This document shows, piece by piece, positions 9,331-19,420 of a DNA stretch of 20,566 nt (position 1 is the stretch's first letter; each line of letters starts with the position of its first letter). The stretch is from the NCBI RefSeq assembly GCF_022376445.1, contig NW_025955564.1:1-20566 (forward strand). Reading direction: 5' to 3'. Both the position numbers and the translations under genes were made by a program. Below the pieces are notes generated by a model. The model did no database searches. It was not told where the DNA came from and saw only the letters and a program-made list of their open reading frames with translations. The DNA is from Fomitopsis serialis (lineage: Eukaryota; Basidiomycota; Agaricomycetes; Polyporales; Fomitopsidaceae).

Positions 9331-11609
9331 CCTTGCATGGCTTTATCTCGGCGGGGTCTCCCTGGAGAAGCGCTGCCGTAAGTTTGCCTTGATCTCCGGT
9401 CCCGTAAGAACCCATTCCTCCCTCATTCAATCGAGTTCTTGATCATGAACTCCATCGCAAAGCCCTGCAGGTCCCCAGGCCCGCCGCGATGAAAGCTCCT
9501 TCTAGTACGTCGCCACGTTTTTAGGTAGGCTCGGAGATGTAACCGTTGCAGGAGAATACACGTTCGTACGCTTGCCATCAGTTGATGTTCTGCTTCAAGA
9601 ATCAGTGAATCAGCGTACTAACAGACATTTAGAACCATTTTACATGATTGTCGTCCAACGACCACCGTGTCCGGTATACTGTGTATGCATTGCATGTCAT
9701 ATGCCTCAGGCGAGCGTTTCCATACTTCTATCTCATCGAGTGCTTGACTCTACTCACAGTCCGTGTAGATCACGGAGTGATTCTGGGTTTGGTTAGTCAG
9801 TAGAACCTCATGAACTTGATAAAAGGGCACCAAAAGACATTTATCGGTGCGTAGCATTAACGCTTGCTAGTAGGAACGACTTCATCAATCCGTTTCTTGG
9901 GTTATCCCTCAACCCGACCGGGAAGACAGGTTGCAGTGAGGCCGATACATCTGTGTGACAGGAAAAATAATCAGTAATCGATTGAATGGATTCTTCACTC
10001 TGCGAATACCGACGGTACACAGTGGCTCAGGCAGACCAATCCCCGAGCGACAGCCGTCACAACTCAACACGCCTTCTACCTCCGCCTAAGGGTCTGCTAA
10101 CACTTACAGGCCCAGTGCGGGTGAATGCTCCAGAGTTGAAGACAAAGGGTTCGAGGTCTGCCGCCTGCGGTAGAGGCGAGAGCACACATTCAGGATCGCC
10201 GCTGAATTACACCGCAACGCAGCACAAAGTGAGATTTACTCATATGGTCCAACGAAGTCCGCGAACAATGCAGAGGAAAGGAACTCACCTGTGCGACAGG
10301 TGGACTCGGGGTGGGGCCTTGCATATCGTGCCGACAGGTTCGTACAAGGTTCGTAATTGATCCGGTGGACTTTCCAGTCAGCTCAGGTGAATTACGCTGC
10401 TGTGCGTTTTCGCGAATACGTACCAGAGCAGTTGCGAGATCCCACACAGAGGGTCTATAGGAGTCTGTTCGGATGTCATATTGGTATGTGGGCTATTGCC
10501 TCGCCGACTCGGAGCAGGTGGACAACTCACTTGATCGTTCCGTTCAGCCTCTACGGCTGGACCACTGGCGGTACGTTCTCTCTCCCTGCTATCTTCCACC
10601 AGGAGCTATTGTACGTGACTCCGACCGCTGCGAATTAGGCCTCAGGACTCAGGACTCGTTATGGTTCCGGGTGTAAGTGTTTCATACCTTCAAGCACGCT
10701 CAAGGCAAGGAACTATCTTGCAAGTATACCCCCGTTATGCTGGCGCTGCTGTTTAGCCGCGCCGTCGCTTGGGCACCTGTTCTTCAGGCTGGTTCAGATG
10801 GGTGCGGGTGAGATCCTTGGACAGGACGGTGGTTTATCCGAGTCCTCTAGTGGGGCACACGATGTCATGAGGAAAGGAGTATATGAGTACGGGCAACATT
10901 GACTAGACATTGTCTTACCATGTCTGATTCGTCAACAGCATCGCCAAATTTGCGCGTTCGCCATGGCGTCAGGCGTTCAAACTTCAGCGCCCTCGACGTT
11001 AGCGGCAACCTTGTCTGAGTTGATGGCAAGGTTAATGCTTCGAGCGGGCCCTGCGGCTTCAAAGCTTCAAGCTTCAAGATGTAGTATCCAGGGATGCTTC
11101 GCTGTATTCCGTGTACAGTACCGAACCACAGGTGAGAATGATGACACGACATCCAAAATGACCTACTTACTGAATGAATCATCGACGACGTATAGCCAAT
11201 TGGCTGTGCCCGCCGTACGCTGCGCTGCACGGGGTTGTGGCGAATCATGATGATGCTCAGGCTGTGGCAGGCAGGTCTGCTTACGGAAGCATGGCGCGCG
11301 GTGCCGCGGGTGCTTGAGTGCGCTCACAGATTTGACCACTGCGCTCACAGCTTTGCACGACGAGGAGGCTATTCCTGTAGTCTTCTTTTATACGCTGCTC
11401 ATTGCTGTGCACCCTATTCTCTATCTCCGCCAGCGCGACACACTTCCTGCACCGCACGACTTCATCTTCACCCACCACACACGCTATCAGTGCTACTACA
11501 CTCTACACAGGCTTCGTCCAACCACCTCACGACTATTATTGCTTCTCCCTCTTCCCTCGTCACCTGAAAGCGTAGAGGAACATCTCGCACCTCGCCACGC
11601 AGAAGCAGC

Positions 11610-13116
11610 ATGCCGTTGCTCGAAAGTCTACAAGACGCGGTCTCGCGCGTTCTCCCCGAGAAGAAACCGACCTTGCCCATGCCCATGTCCACCACCGGAG
11701 GGATAGGGAACACGGGGATGCTGCCCTTCGAGGACGATGTGAGTTGCCTACTCTTCGTTGGCGTGGCCCGACGGGCACCGGACGCTCCCGGCTGCGGCGC
11801 TCGCGATGCCTTCGTAGCAGCGCCCTCGCCGTGGTTACGTAATGTTCATGTCCTTTCAACATCCCACCACGCGTCTATGGCGACGTCTGCAGAGACGGGA
11901 TGGTATCTCGTCTTTCTGCTCTTCATACCCATCCTCTGGACACTATGGATCTGGGTTCATCTCTTCTCGTTGCTGTTGTCGGGGCGTGCTGACGCGCCGG
12001 TTCGTTTGCACAGATGATCGTCTCGAAACCCTCCATCATCTTCCATGCGTCCCAGTCCTTCTTCAACTTCCTGGCAATGTGCTGCTTTGCCAGCGTCGCT
12101 GCCTTTCAGGCAAAGTGGAAAGTCGGGCCCTGTACGTCGCCTGCTATTCCGCGCTATCCTTCATCGTTGCTGATGTCGCTGTTCAGCGGGTCTTACCGGC
12201 TTTGCGCTTTTCATCTCTGTGATTGGGCTCCTCTTCCCACTATTCCTGCTCTTCGTTCCTGTGGTGTACGAAAAGTACAACAAGGGCGCACGGCTTGCAC
12301 GCGCACTCAGCGAGCTCCGCGTGAGCTTCATCCTCACGGGCACGGGTACCGCCATTAGTCTCCTTATTTCGTACGTGCACTCGGGTCTCTTGTCGTCTAC
12401 ACTGAGCTGATCTGTTTGTCCCTCAGGTTTATTGTCACCATCTCGGCGTGGACGGAACCTGGCTGCAAGAACGCGGACAACGACCCGCACGAGAAGTTGG
12501 GCGACAGCTTCAAGAACGGGTTGTCTGGGTGGTGTGCGACTAAGAAGGCTGGAGCTGTCTTCTTCTGGCTGGCATTCGGTGCGTCTCATGCTACCGTTCT
12601 GTGGTCTTTGCTCATGGAAGCTCGACAGGGTTTTGGCTGGCTTCACTCATCCTGACGATCATGAACTGGCGCAGCGGCAAAGTGACGCGGCCACGTGACC
12701 AACCGTTCACCCACCCAGCTGAGTTCTCCGAGGTCGCGTCCCACGAAGGCGACGAGTATGGCGACGAAGAGTCGCAATACCACATGAAACCCTCGGACAA
12801 CTCTCATGACGCGCACTCGCCCTTCGCCGACACACCATACACCCCGCCCTCCTTCCCTGCCGCCCCCGCAGGCTCGTACAATGCTCCAGGTCAGCCACGG
12901 CCGAGCATAGACGCGTACGGCGCATTCTCCGACCCTCCTCCCTCGGGCTTTGGCGCGCCAGGTACAGCGACGCCACCGAGCGAGAGTCCGCGGGTCAGCA
13001 GGACGATGCAGTACGCGGACCCGTACGCGGCGGTGCGCGCGACGGTCGCCGCGGGTCAGCGTACCTCCGCCGCTCCATCGAATCCTCCTGTGTACAGCTC
13101 CTACAGCGGGTATTGA
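11610..13116 (+). CDS. MARVEL-domain-like four-helix membrane protein
   Basis: Exons: 11610-11738, 12014-12131, 12187-12370, 12427-12578 and 12629-13116. Introns 2-4 are 55, 56 and 50 nt; intron 1 is unusually long at 275 nt. The product is 356 aa. Four hydrophobic helices are at about residues 50-75 (FHASQSFFNFLAMCCFASVA), 83-110 (GFALFISVIGLLFPLFLLFV), 128-150 (FILTGTGTAISLLISFIVTI) and 188-212 (AVFFWLAFGFWLASLILTIM). An outside loop between helices 3 and 4 carries two Cys (EPGCKN and GWCATKK), which could pair. After helix 4 come NWRSGK and a ~145-residue cytoplasmic tail rich in Pro, Ser, Tyr and Gly. The pattern matches basidiomycete MARVEL proteins of membrane apposition and trafficking; the precise role is unknown. 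The short N-terminal exon ends FEDD, as I recall for relatives, which supports the ATG at 11610. Confidence 0.8.
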
Positions 13117-13458
13117 GCGTAAGTTAACGTCCGGCGGGCAGCTTGTGGACGATCTATTGTAGTATAGTAATGATCCATGGACTGCAGACGACCTTGGCAC
13201 GACGACGCACATTGCCACGACTATATTCCGACTCTGTTGTGTTATGAGATAGGAGTAGTTCAGTAACTTATAACATGATTGCCTATATATGTTGTCATGC
13301 AGCATACCATCGTCTCGCTGTTTTTTCGGTAGATTCGTATAAATGTGTAGACTGATGGCGCACAGGCGGCAGCGACAGTTCGCCTGAAAAGGAAGGCGTC
13401 GGCCCGAGCGCTTGTTGATCGTTGTTTGTCGGCCAGTTGGATCTTGTTTTCAGCCACC
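13117..13458. other. Intergenic region between MARVEL gene and coiled-coil gene
   Basis: These 342 bases lie between two plus-strand genes. They hold AT-rich sequence (for example 13255-13350) and no coding signal. An ATG at 13354 opens only a 10-codon frame (MAHRRQRQFA, then stop). It could be an upstream ORF, or a first exon spliced from 13378 (GTTCGC donor) to an acceptor at 13453, which would enter the main frame of the next gene. Confidence 0.45.
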
Positions 13459-15932
13459 ATGGCCCCGCGACAGCGTGCCCCCCGCCCGAGCCTGCGCCCG
13501 GCCCTGGCATCCTCTCAAACGTTCTCAGCTTCGTGACGCGGGAGCTCGAGTCTTTCGTGACAACAGCGGTGGGAGGGAGCGAAGTCAACGTGAGCACTGA
13601 TGCCCATTCCGCGCCAATTCCATGTAGAATTTCATTGCAGGTTGACGAACGAACGCGGCCACGGGCTTCGACTTCACGCGTCAAACTCGAGGGCAATGCA
13701 ACGAACAAGAAGAGGCGGCGAAAGGATAGCGTGCATCGACGCGTCCGCTCTGAGGTCGAAAGCGAGGAGGACGTGCAGGTGGATGCTGGTCCCAGTCGAA
13801 GGCCCGCGCGCGGTCACATCGAGTCGGATCCAGAGACCCCAAGAGCGCGACGACCTAGGACGAAGACTCCCACTGGACGGTCTTCACCGTCTCCGACACC
13901 AGCTCGTAGCAGAAGCAGAAGCAGAGGTGTTGAGCCGTACGAGGAGACGTCTTACTCGCACGAGTACACCGTTCCGATCAATGGCACACCCAGCTCGAGG
14001 GCACCATCCCCTACACCTCCACCCCTTCCACCGCTTTTGAAAGCAAAGGAGGTTGTCACTATGCCTGGCTCACTGTTCCCTCGCTCGGAATCTCTAATCC
14101 CCGATTCGCCGCCTACCCCTGAAGTCCAAGAGCGCCGTGTCAGCTGGCTACCGCGTACACCCAGCCCAACTCCCCCAAGCACGAAGAAAGTTGAGCAGAC
14201 TCGGCCCCCTACGGAGAAGTCAGAGAAGGCGAAGGGAAAGGAGCGCGCGTGGGACACATCAGGCGAAGTGCAGGTGCGCGGCAAAGAGCGAGAGCTGCGT
14301 GCGGCTCGCGAGGCGCAAGCTCGCGACGAGCCTGGCCGAGACGACGAGGAACGTGAATGCGATAAACTACGTATACGGATGCTGGAAGAAGAGATCACAC
14401 GGCTGCGAGCCCAGGTACGTGTCAATGTCGCAGAAGGAAACTGGAGGTCTTAATTATCTGTTGTAGCTTGCCGCTCGGAACGATGGTTCTAGTCATTTAC
14501 AACCACCTCCGGCTCCACCTCCACCGCCTACGGCGAAATTTTCAAAGCCCCCATCACGCCTACTGGTGCACGCGCAAACTCATTCCTCGCTTCCGCCCGT
14601 GCGCACCTGAAACCAACAACACCTCCTATTGAAGCCCCTATCAACGCTGCAGCTGGTCGGACGCGTCGAGCAGGTCAACCCACGGTCAATGTGCCATCCG
14701 ACAAGATGGCTGCCTTCCTGAAAGAGATGAAGACCGTGCGGTTGCGCAAGGTCAGCACAGGAGAGAGTGACAGTAGGGCAATGCCACCGCCTCGATACGT
14801 CCCTGGGGAGAGGTCATTCAGCGCTGTCGAAAACAACATCGGAGAAAAGCGGAAACGCGACGCTTTATTCGTCGGTGACATGGATCCAGGGCCGTCAAAG
14901 AAGCGCAATACAACGTTCATCGTGCCAAGCACTAGCGCCGGGTCCTCCGCGTCCTCGCAGTCCTCACAATCCTCACAGACGTCAGCGAACTCTTCACTGT
15001 TCTTCCCGCATCCAGATCATGTCCCTCCGCGAGGATGGCCTTCGGTTGCAACGACCGAGACAGACATCACCACTCCGTCGCTGTGCTCGGACAACGAGAA
15101 CGAGAACGAGAATGAGCAAGATGCAGATGATCGCCTGCCACCCACTCCACCTCACAATCGTATACGCCATTCAGCGCCAGGACGCGTGGATCAACGGAAG
15201 CCCAGCAGCTCACGCGATGTTATCGACGTAGATGCAGAGTTTCCGGAGCCCAACCCAGTATTCCAACCGCAACCGCGACCAGCTCGTCAAGAAAAGACCC
15301 CGCCCTACGTTGATTTCCTCGCGCGTCGCCCACCGAATTCACCCATGCCGCCTACGCCTGTCCGAAGAGTTCCCGCCCCGGCACGCAAGCGTGCGAAACC
15401 ACAACCTGCACCTATGGTCGATGAGGACGTGTCGGACGGTGATGACCCCCTCTCGATGTCTCTCCCAGACTTGGGGCGACCCGGCTCGACGCCACATCCT
15501 ACACGAGAGAAACGGCCTGCGCGGAAGTCTGGCTCGAGGACTTCGTCAAGTGCATCACGCGAAACCAGCGCGCACAGCAGTGCGAAGTCTCAAGAGGCTC
15601 CGTCGAACCGAGCACGGAGGCGCCGCACGCTTGATGACGAGCTGCGCCGTGCGGGCGATAGGCTCTGGGATCCGGACGCCCTCTCGGACGACGAGTTGGC
15701 GGGGGGCGTCGAGAGCAGCGAGCTCGTCGGCGTGGGGATGAAAAGCAAGAAGAAGGGCTTCCTCAAAGGCGGCGGGGCTGCTGGCAAGCCTGTCTTCGTG
15801 GGCGTGGGGCATGTCCAAGGCGTCGAGGACGACGGGGACGACGAGGATGAGGATGACCCCCGCCTCCTGTTCCACGGCGGAGGAAGGGGGCAAAGGCCAG
15901 GGAACGTGTCGAGTGATTCATTGTCCGTGTGA
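13459..15932 (+). CDS. Large disordered protein with coiled coil, polyproline and WH2-like segment
   Basis: Proposed exons are 13459-13589, 13641-14414 and 14467 (or 14493)-15932. The ATG sits in an ideal GCCACCATGG context. Its frame breaks at the C6 run 13478-13483; one more C joins MAPRQRAP to PPEPAPGPGILSNVLSFVTR. The first part holds an amphipathic helix, then long Ser/Arg/Pro-rich disorder with many SP/TP sites. A coiled coil, ERECDKLRIRMLEEEITRL, ends at 14414. After it come PPPAPPPPPT, FLASARAHLKP, IEAPINAAAGRTRRAGQPTV and DKMAAFLKEMKTVRLRKV. The last resembles a WH2 actin-monomer motif (hydrophobic helix, then LRKV), so a verprolin-like actin role is possible but weak. The C-terminus has DDEL and Asp/Glu-rich stretches. 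The polyproline frame and the ARAHLKP frame differ at AAATTTT (14536-14542): either one base is missing, or a 78-nt intron ending at TTCTAG (14492) skips the polyproline. I recognise conserved basidiomycete segments but no named gene. Confidence 0.7.
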
Positions 15933-16132
15933 TATGCTGTCGATCTTGCTTTGTCGTTCTGGCCATCTACATTCAGCGCCCATTGTATCATAGGCATTAG
16001 TATTGTATCTTTTCAATATTCTAGCGTGTATCTGATAGACATGTTTCTTTTCTGCCCATTGGTGCTAATACGCTGCTACACTGTCGGACTCCACGAGTAG
16101 CTCTGCTGAAGATCATACCGACGGAGCGCTGC
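15933..16132. other. Short convergent intergenic region
   Basis: Only 200 bases separate the stop codon of the coiled-coil gene (+) from that of bioDA (-). The centre is AT-rich (about 15985-16035), suitable for overlapping 3' ends. If the bioDA C-terminal frame break is ignored, the open frame instead stops near 16198 and the gap appears longer. Confidence 0.5.
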
Positions 16133-18859
16133 TCAGCTGGACTGCAAAGCTGCAAGAATTCTACTCTGCATGGTGTCCACAACAGCCGGCGCTGTGTTCA
16201 AACTAAGTATGAAGTATGCAACGTCGCCCAGTGTGCGGTAGTGCGTTCCGAAGGGTGCACCACCGGGGCCGAGGAGGGTGCGTCTTTGTTCGTCGGAAGA
16301 CGGAGGGACTGTAGAAGCTTTTGTGCAGAGTGCGACCCATAGCCTGTATGAGATGTTTGAGCATCCTGGCGACCCGTTTGGATAGAAGGTAGTAGCTTAC
16401 CACCAGCGCTATCTCTGATTTTGAACGCGAGCACGGTGCCCAAGGTCATGACTTCAACGACGACGTCCAGCCTGGCAAGCTTGTCGACGAAGTCCGGGGT
16501 CCAAAGGCTCCAGACCGACGTCTCCTTCCGCTTTCCAGCACTCTCGACGACCCCCCACTTCGCCCGCGCATCATCCCACTGTCCGCTCTCCGCCATCTTC
16601 TCCACGATACGCAGCGTCTCGTTCGCGACCTCGCAGCCCACGGGATACGCGGTGTAGCTGTGCCCGTGGAGAAGCGCGTCCAGCTTACTGTCGCTGTTGA
16701 ACGCCTGGAAGATAAAGTCGGACGCCAGCGTCACCGCCAGTGGGAGCAGCCCGCCCGTCAGAATCTTCGCGTGGACGGAGATGTCGGGGTTGACGCCGAG
16801 TAGCGGACCCGTTGTCCGCAGACCGAGACGGTAGAATCCGACGAAGACCTCGTCGAAGATGACTGGGAGGCCGTACCAGCCTCCGTGCGCGGGCGGGTGG
16901 GCTTCGGAGGCGCGGACGACGTCGATGAGGACGCGCTGGAAGAGTGGGTCGACGAAGATCATGCCGCCTGCGCCCATGACGAGTGGCTCGAGCACCAGGG
17001 CGGCGATCTCTGGCGTCCCGCGCTCCTTCAGTTTCTTGAGCGTAGTGGTGACGAAGCCACGATAGACTTTGGCGAGCGGGGTGTCCAGACGAGATTGGAC
17101 GTCGTATGCTTGTTGTAGCGATCCAACGTCTACGTTGACTGCCCCATCTGCTGCAGACGCTATCGACGCAGGAAGAGATACGACGACTCGTCCTTTCTTG
17201 TTGGAAACCGTGGGCGGGTCGAGCCAGTAACCCTTGGCATCATGCCATTCGCATGTATACACGCCCTCCTCGCAAGCATCCATCGCGCCGATCGTGTCAC
17301 CGTGGTAGCTGCCCTTGAGTCCGAGTATGCCAAGATCCTTCCTACGCTCCCCGTTCGCCGTCGCTCCTGGGTTGCGAGAGGCATACGCACGAAGAGCCAT
17401 TTTGAGCGCGACCTCCATCCCGGTGGACCCGTCATCAGAGAAGAACGCACGCGAGGCCCAGCCCTTGCCCGGTCCTTCGTGTACGAGACGCTCCGCGAGC
17501 CGGAGGGCGGGCGCGTGCGTCGCTTCGGGGAACATGACATGGCCGTAGCGGCCTGCAGCGCGGGCTGCAGCAAGAGTGAGCGATGGGTGCGCGTGTCCGA
17601 TGGCTTGTGTCCACCAGGAGGCAGAACCATCGAGCTGCGGTTCGAGGAGAGACGTAGTGGCAGTGTCCTGAGATGCCGTTGCTCTGTGGCCATTATATAT
17701 GGAGAAAAAATCTTTGGAGGCACTGTCAATGACGTTGATGTCGGATGGCCCTTTTACGAGCCCGTGCTGCACGAATGGCCACCAGATCGTGTCAGAGGTA
17801 CGCCGTGGCATGGAGTCGAGCTCCGCGATCCGGTCCGCATGGCACTTGTCCAGATGTCCGAGCGCGTCGAACATTCCGCCTTGGAGGGAATCCGGTACGA
17901 GGTGAGAGTAGTATTTGCCCATCTCCACGCGTTCTTCATCGGGGTTGGTGAGTCGCTTGTGCGGAGGGTCCACAGGCAGCACACGGATACCACGCTCCGA
18001 GAAGTAGGGTGTGAGATATTCGAAGTTGCGGTAGTAGGCATCCTTGAAAGCAAGACTAGGTCGATGATGTAGCCGCGGAGCGAGAGAGACTCGTATGATG
18101 ATATGGTGGTTGAGATACCACCAAGGTGACCATCGCCGACCAGAATAGTCGGCAAGAACAGAGGCCTATAGGCGTCGACTTGCGTTGTTCCGGATAATGT
18201 CGGGCTATGGATACCTGCGGTAGTTGTCTATTAGTAACTCAAGGCTGAGATGCGACAAGTGATGATTTGCTATACGACCCCGACCACGATTGAGATGCAG
18301 GGAAATCAAAACGAGTCATGAGTGAAGCGCAGCTTACCTCCAGCAGTTTCCACGTACATGTGCGAAGGACGACTTGTTTGCTGTGCTGTGCGCCTGATGT
18401 GGTCAGCTACAGCGGTAACAAATGCCCCATCGGAAGGCGCTTCCGTCTTCAATTAGGGTGAGTTTCATACAGTCACATAGGTTCAGCGGAGGCAGGATAC
18501 ACTAGAGAAGTCGGAAGCCCTACCTGCTTGTTAGAGAGCCTGGCCGCTAGATGCGGGCTGACAGGGTCGTCATATCGAAATAAGCATCTCGCATGCATCT
18601 CTTTGCCTTCGGCGCTGGCATAGAACTTGACATGTCTAGAAGGAAGGTCTGAGTCTCAGCGACTACACAAATGTTGCAGTGCTGCCTGACCTGTCATCTG
18701 CGTCTTCAAGCGGTCCCGTACTCACAGGTTTAGATAGTGGGTTGGGACGTTCTGCCGAACAGATGCCCGGACAAGAGCAGTGGTTATTATTGTTTTGCCA
18801 ACATCTGTGTTCGCTCCGAAAACTTGATGAATTCGGAGGTTTTTGAAGAGCGAAGACAT
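16133..18859 (-). CDS. bioDA: Bifunctional dethiobiotin synthetase / DAPA aminotransferase (BioD-BioA fusion)
   Basis: Exons, read leftward: 18859-18691, 18635-18524, 18446-18338, 18214-16401 and 16343-16133. The introns are 55, 77, 123 and 57 nt. With three one-base corrections the coding length is 2418 nt, about 805 aa, normal for the fungal fusion. The BioD half has the P-loop GANTDVGKT (residues 15-23), KPVSTGPLEDADDR, FRYDDPVSPHLAAR, YVETAGGIHSP, GTTQVDAYRP and ILVGDGHLGGISTTISSYES. The BioA half has TIWWPFVQH, DGSASWWTQ, FFSDDGSTGMEVALKMALRA, KGSYHGDTIGAMDA, VIFDEVFVGFYR, the PLP lysine in HAKILTGG, and a C-terminal THYRTLGDVAYFILSLNT. BioA makes 7,8-diaminopelargonate and BioD closes it to dethiobiotin, so one protein performs two successive biotin steps. 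Frame breaks sit at T3 (18729-18731, restores the conserved KPVSTG lysine), A3 (18047-18049, restores LLFKDAYY) and G4 (16265-16268, restores the C-terminus). As assembled, the P-loop exon would stop at TGA. Confidence 0.95.
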
Positions 18860-19420
18860 AAGCAGCACAGATGGCAGCGTAGACGGTCAGTATCAAGATC
18901 GAGTCAATGTCGCTGCACAAGGCATGACACTGTAGCACTATTGCCACAACTCCGCACAATGTCCGCGGGAGGAACGCACCGGTGGTCTGACCGCCACAAA
19001 ATGCATAACCCAATTTGGAGCGCCTGTGGTTGTTTGTTGTTGTTGAATTCAGAGGCTCTTGGACAACACACACAAACAACACGTCGGAAGCGCGCACTCA
19101 ATAGGCGCCCGCCGTGTGCTGCGTTGCCACCACCCACTGGCGCACACCGGGACATCCGTGCTCAAAGTTCTAGTTCAGAGAACTGACGAATATCTGATGC
19201 CGGGTTCTACATAGTTCGCTGAAGACCTGTACCAACACTATCAAGTATCGCTCAGGACCCCAGCGCTCAACGTCCCGAACCCGGCCGACACGCCGGCACC
19301 GGCATCGGGCGACTTCAACTTGAGCTACTAAATCCTCGACCTGCTCCAGTCGTTTACGCGTCTTCATCCTGCAATTGTACATGAACTTCACTGTGATATA
19401 GCTCCCTTTGTTCCTTCAAA
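18860..19420. promoter_or_regulatory. Divergent intergenic region between bioDA and Frag1/CWH43-like gene
   Basis: These 561 bases separate two start codons facing away from each other, so both promoters should lie here. I see no convincing TATA box or repeat. Short open frames on both strands show no family resemblance. A small GT-rich stretch (ttgtttgttgttgttg) lies at about 19031-19046. Confidence 0.5.

Larger units (their letters stand above)
6727..11609. other. Gene-poor 4.9 kb interval, no recognised gene
   Basis: I recognise no protein family, structural RNA or complete mobile element here. Open frames are short and do not chain through splice sites into a known fold. The two most coding-like frames, both minus, are about 7089-6784 (lacks an ATG at its left end; contains ESAEDHECQVEFLRRIDT) and 8349-7903 (148 codons). 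A small direct repeat lies at 9299-9330. The segment 11250-11609 just before the MARVEL gene is pyrimidine-rich and probably holds its promoter. The interval could be decayed transposon sequence or lineage-specific intergenic DNA; the sequence alone does not decide this. Confidence 0.55.

Noticed and set aside
10140..10165. GGGTTCGAGG resembling a tRNA B-box
   Set aside because: No matching T-stem and no A-box at the right distance.
6980..11250. Possible LTR or DNA transposon remnant
   Set aside because: I saw no terminal repeats, target-site duplication, reverse transcriptase or transposase motifs; kept only as an open question for the gene-poor interval.
12643..13305. 220-codon minus-strand open frame
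   Set aside because: Antisense shadow of the Pro/Ser-rich tail of the MARVEL-type protein; Arg/Gly/Val-rich product without motifs.
13952..14425. 157-codon minus-strand open frame, Ser/Arg-rich
   Set aside because: Shadow of the disordered part of the coiled-coil gene; its composition is the complement of Pro/Arg/Glu codons.
15555..15997. Minus-strand frames of 112-135 codons
   Set aside because: Antisense to the acidic C-terminus of the coiled-coil gene (Asp/Glu codons read backwards as Ser/Pro/Val); no independent support.
17242..18072. 276-codon plus-strand open frame over bioDA
   Set aside because: It is antisense to the highly conserved BioA coding region and shows no family resemblance; GC-rich coding DNA often leaves such mirror frames.
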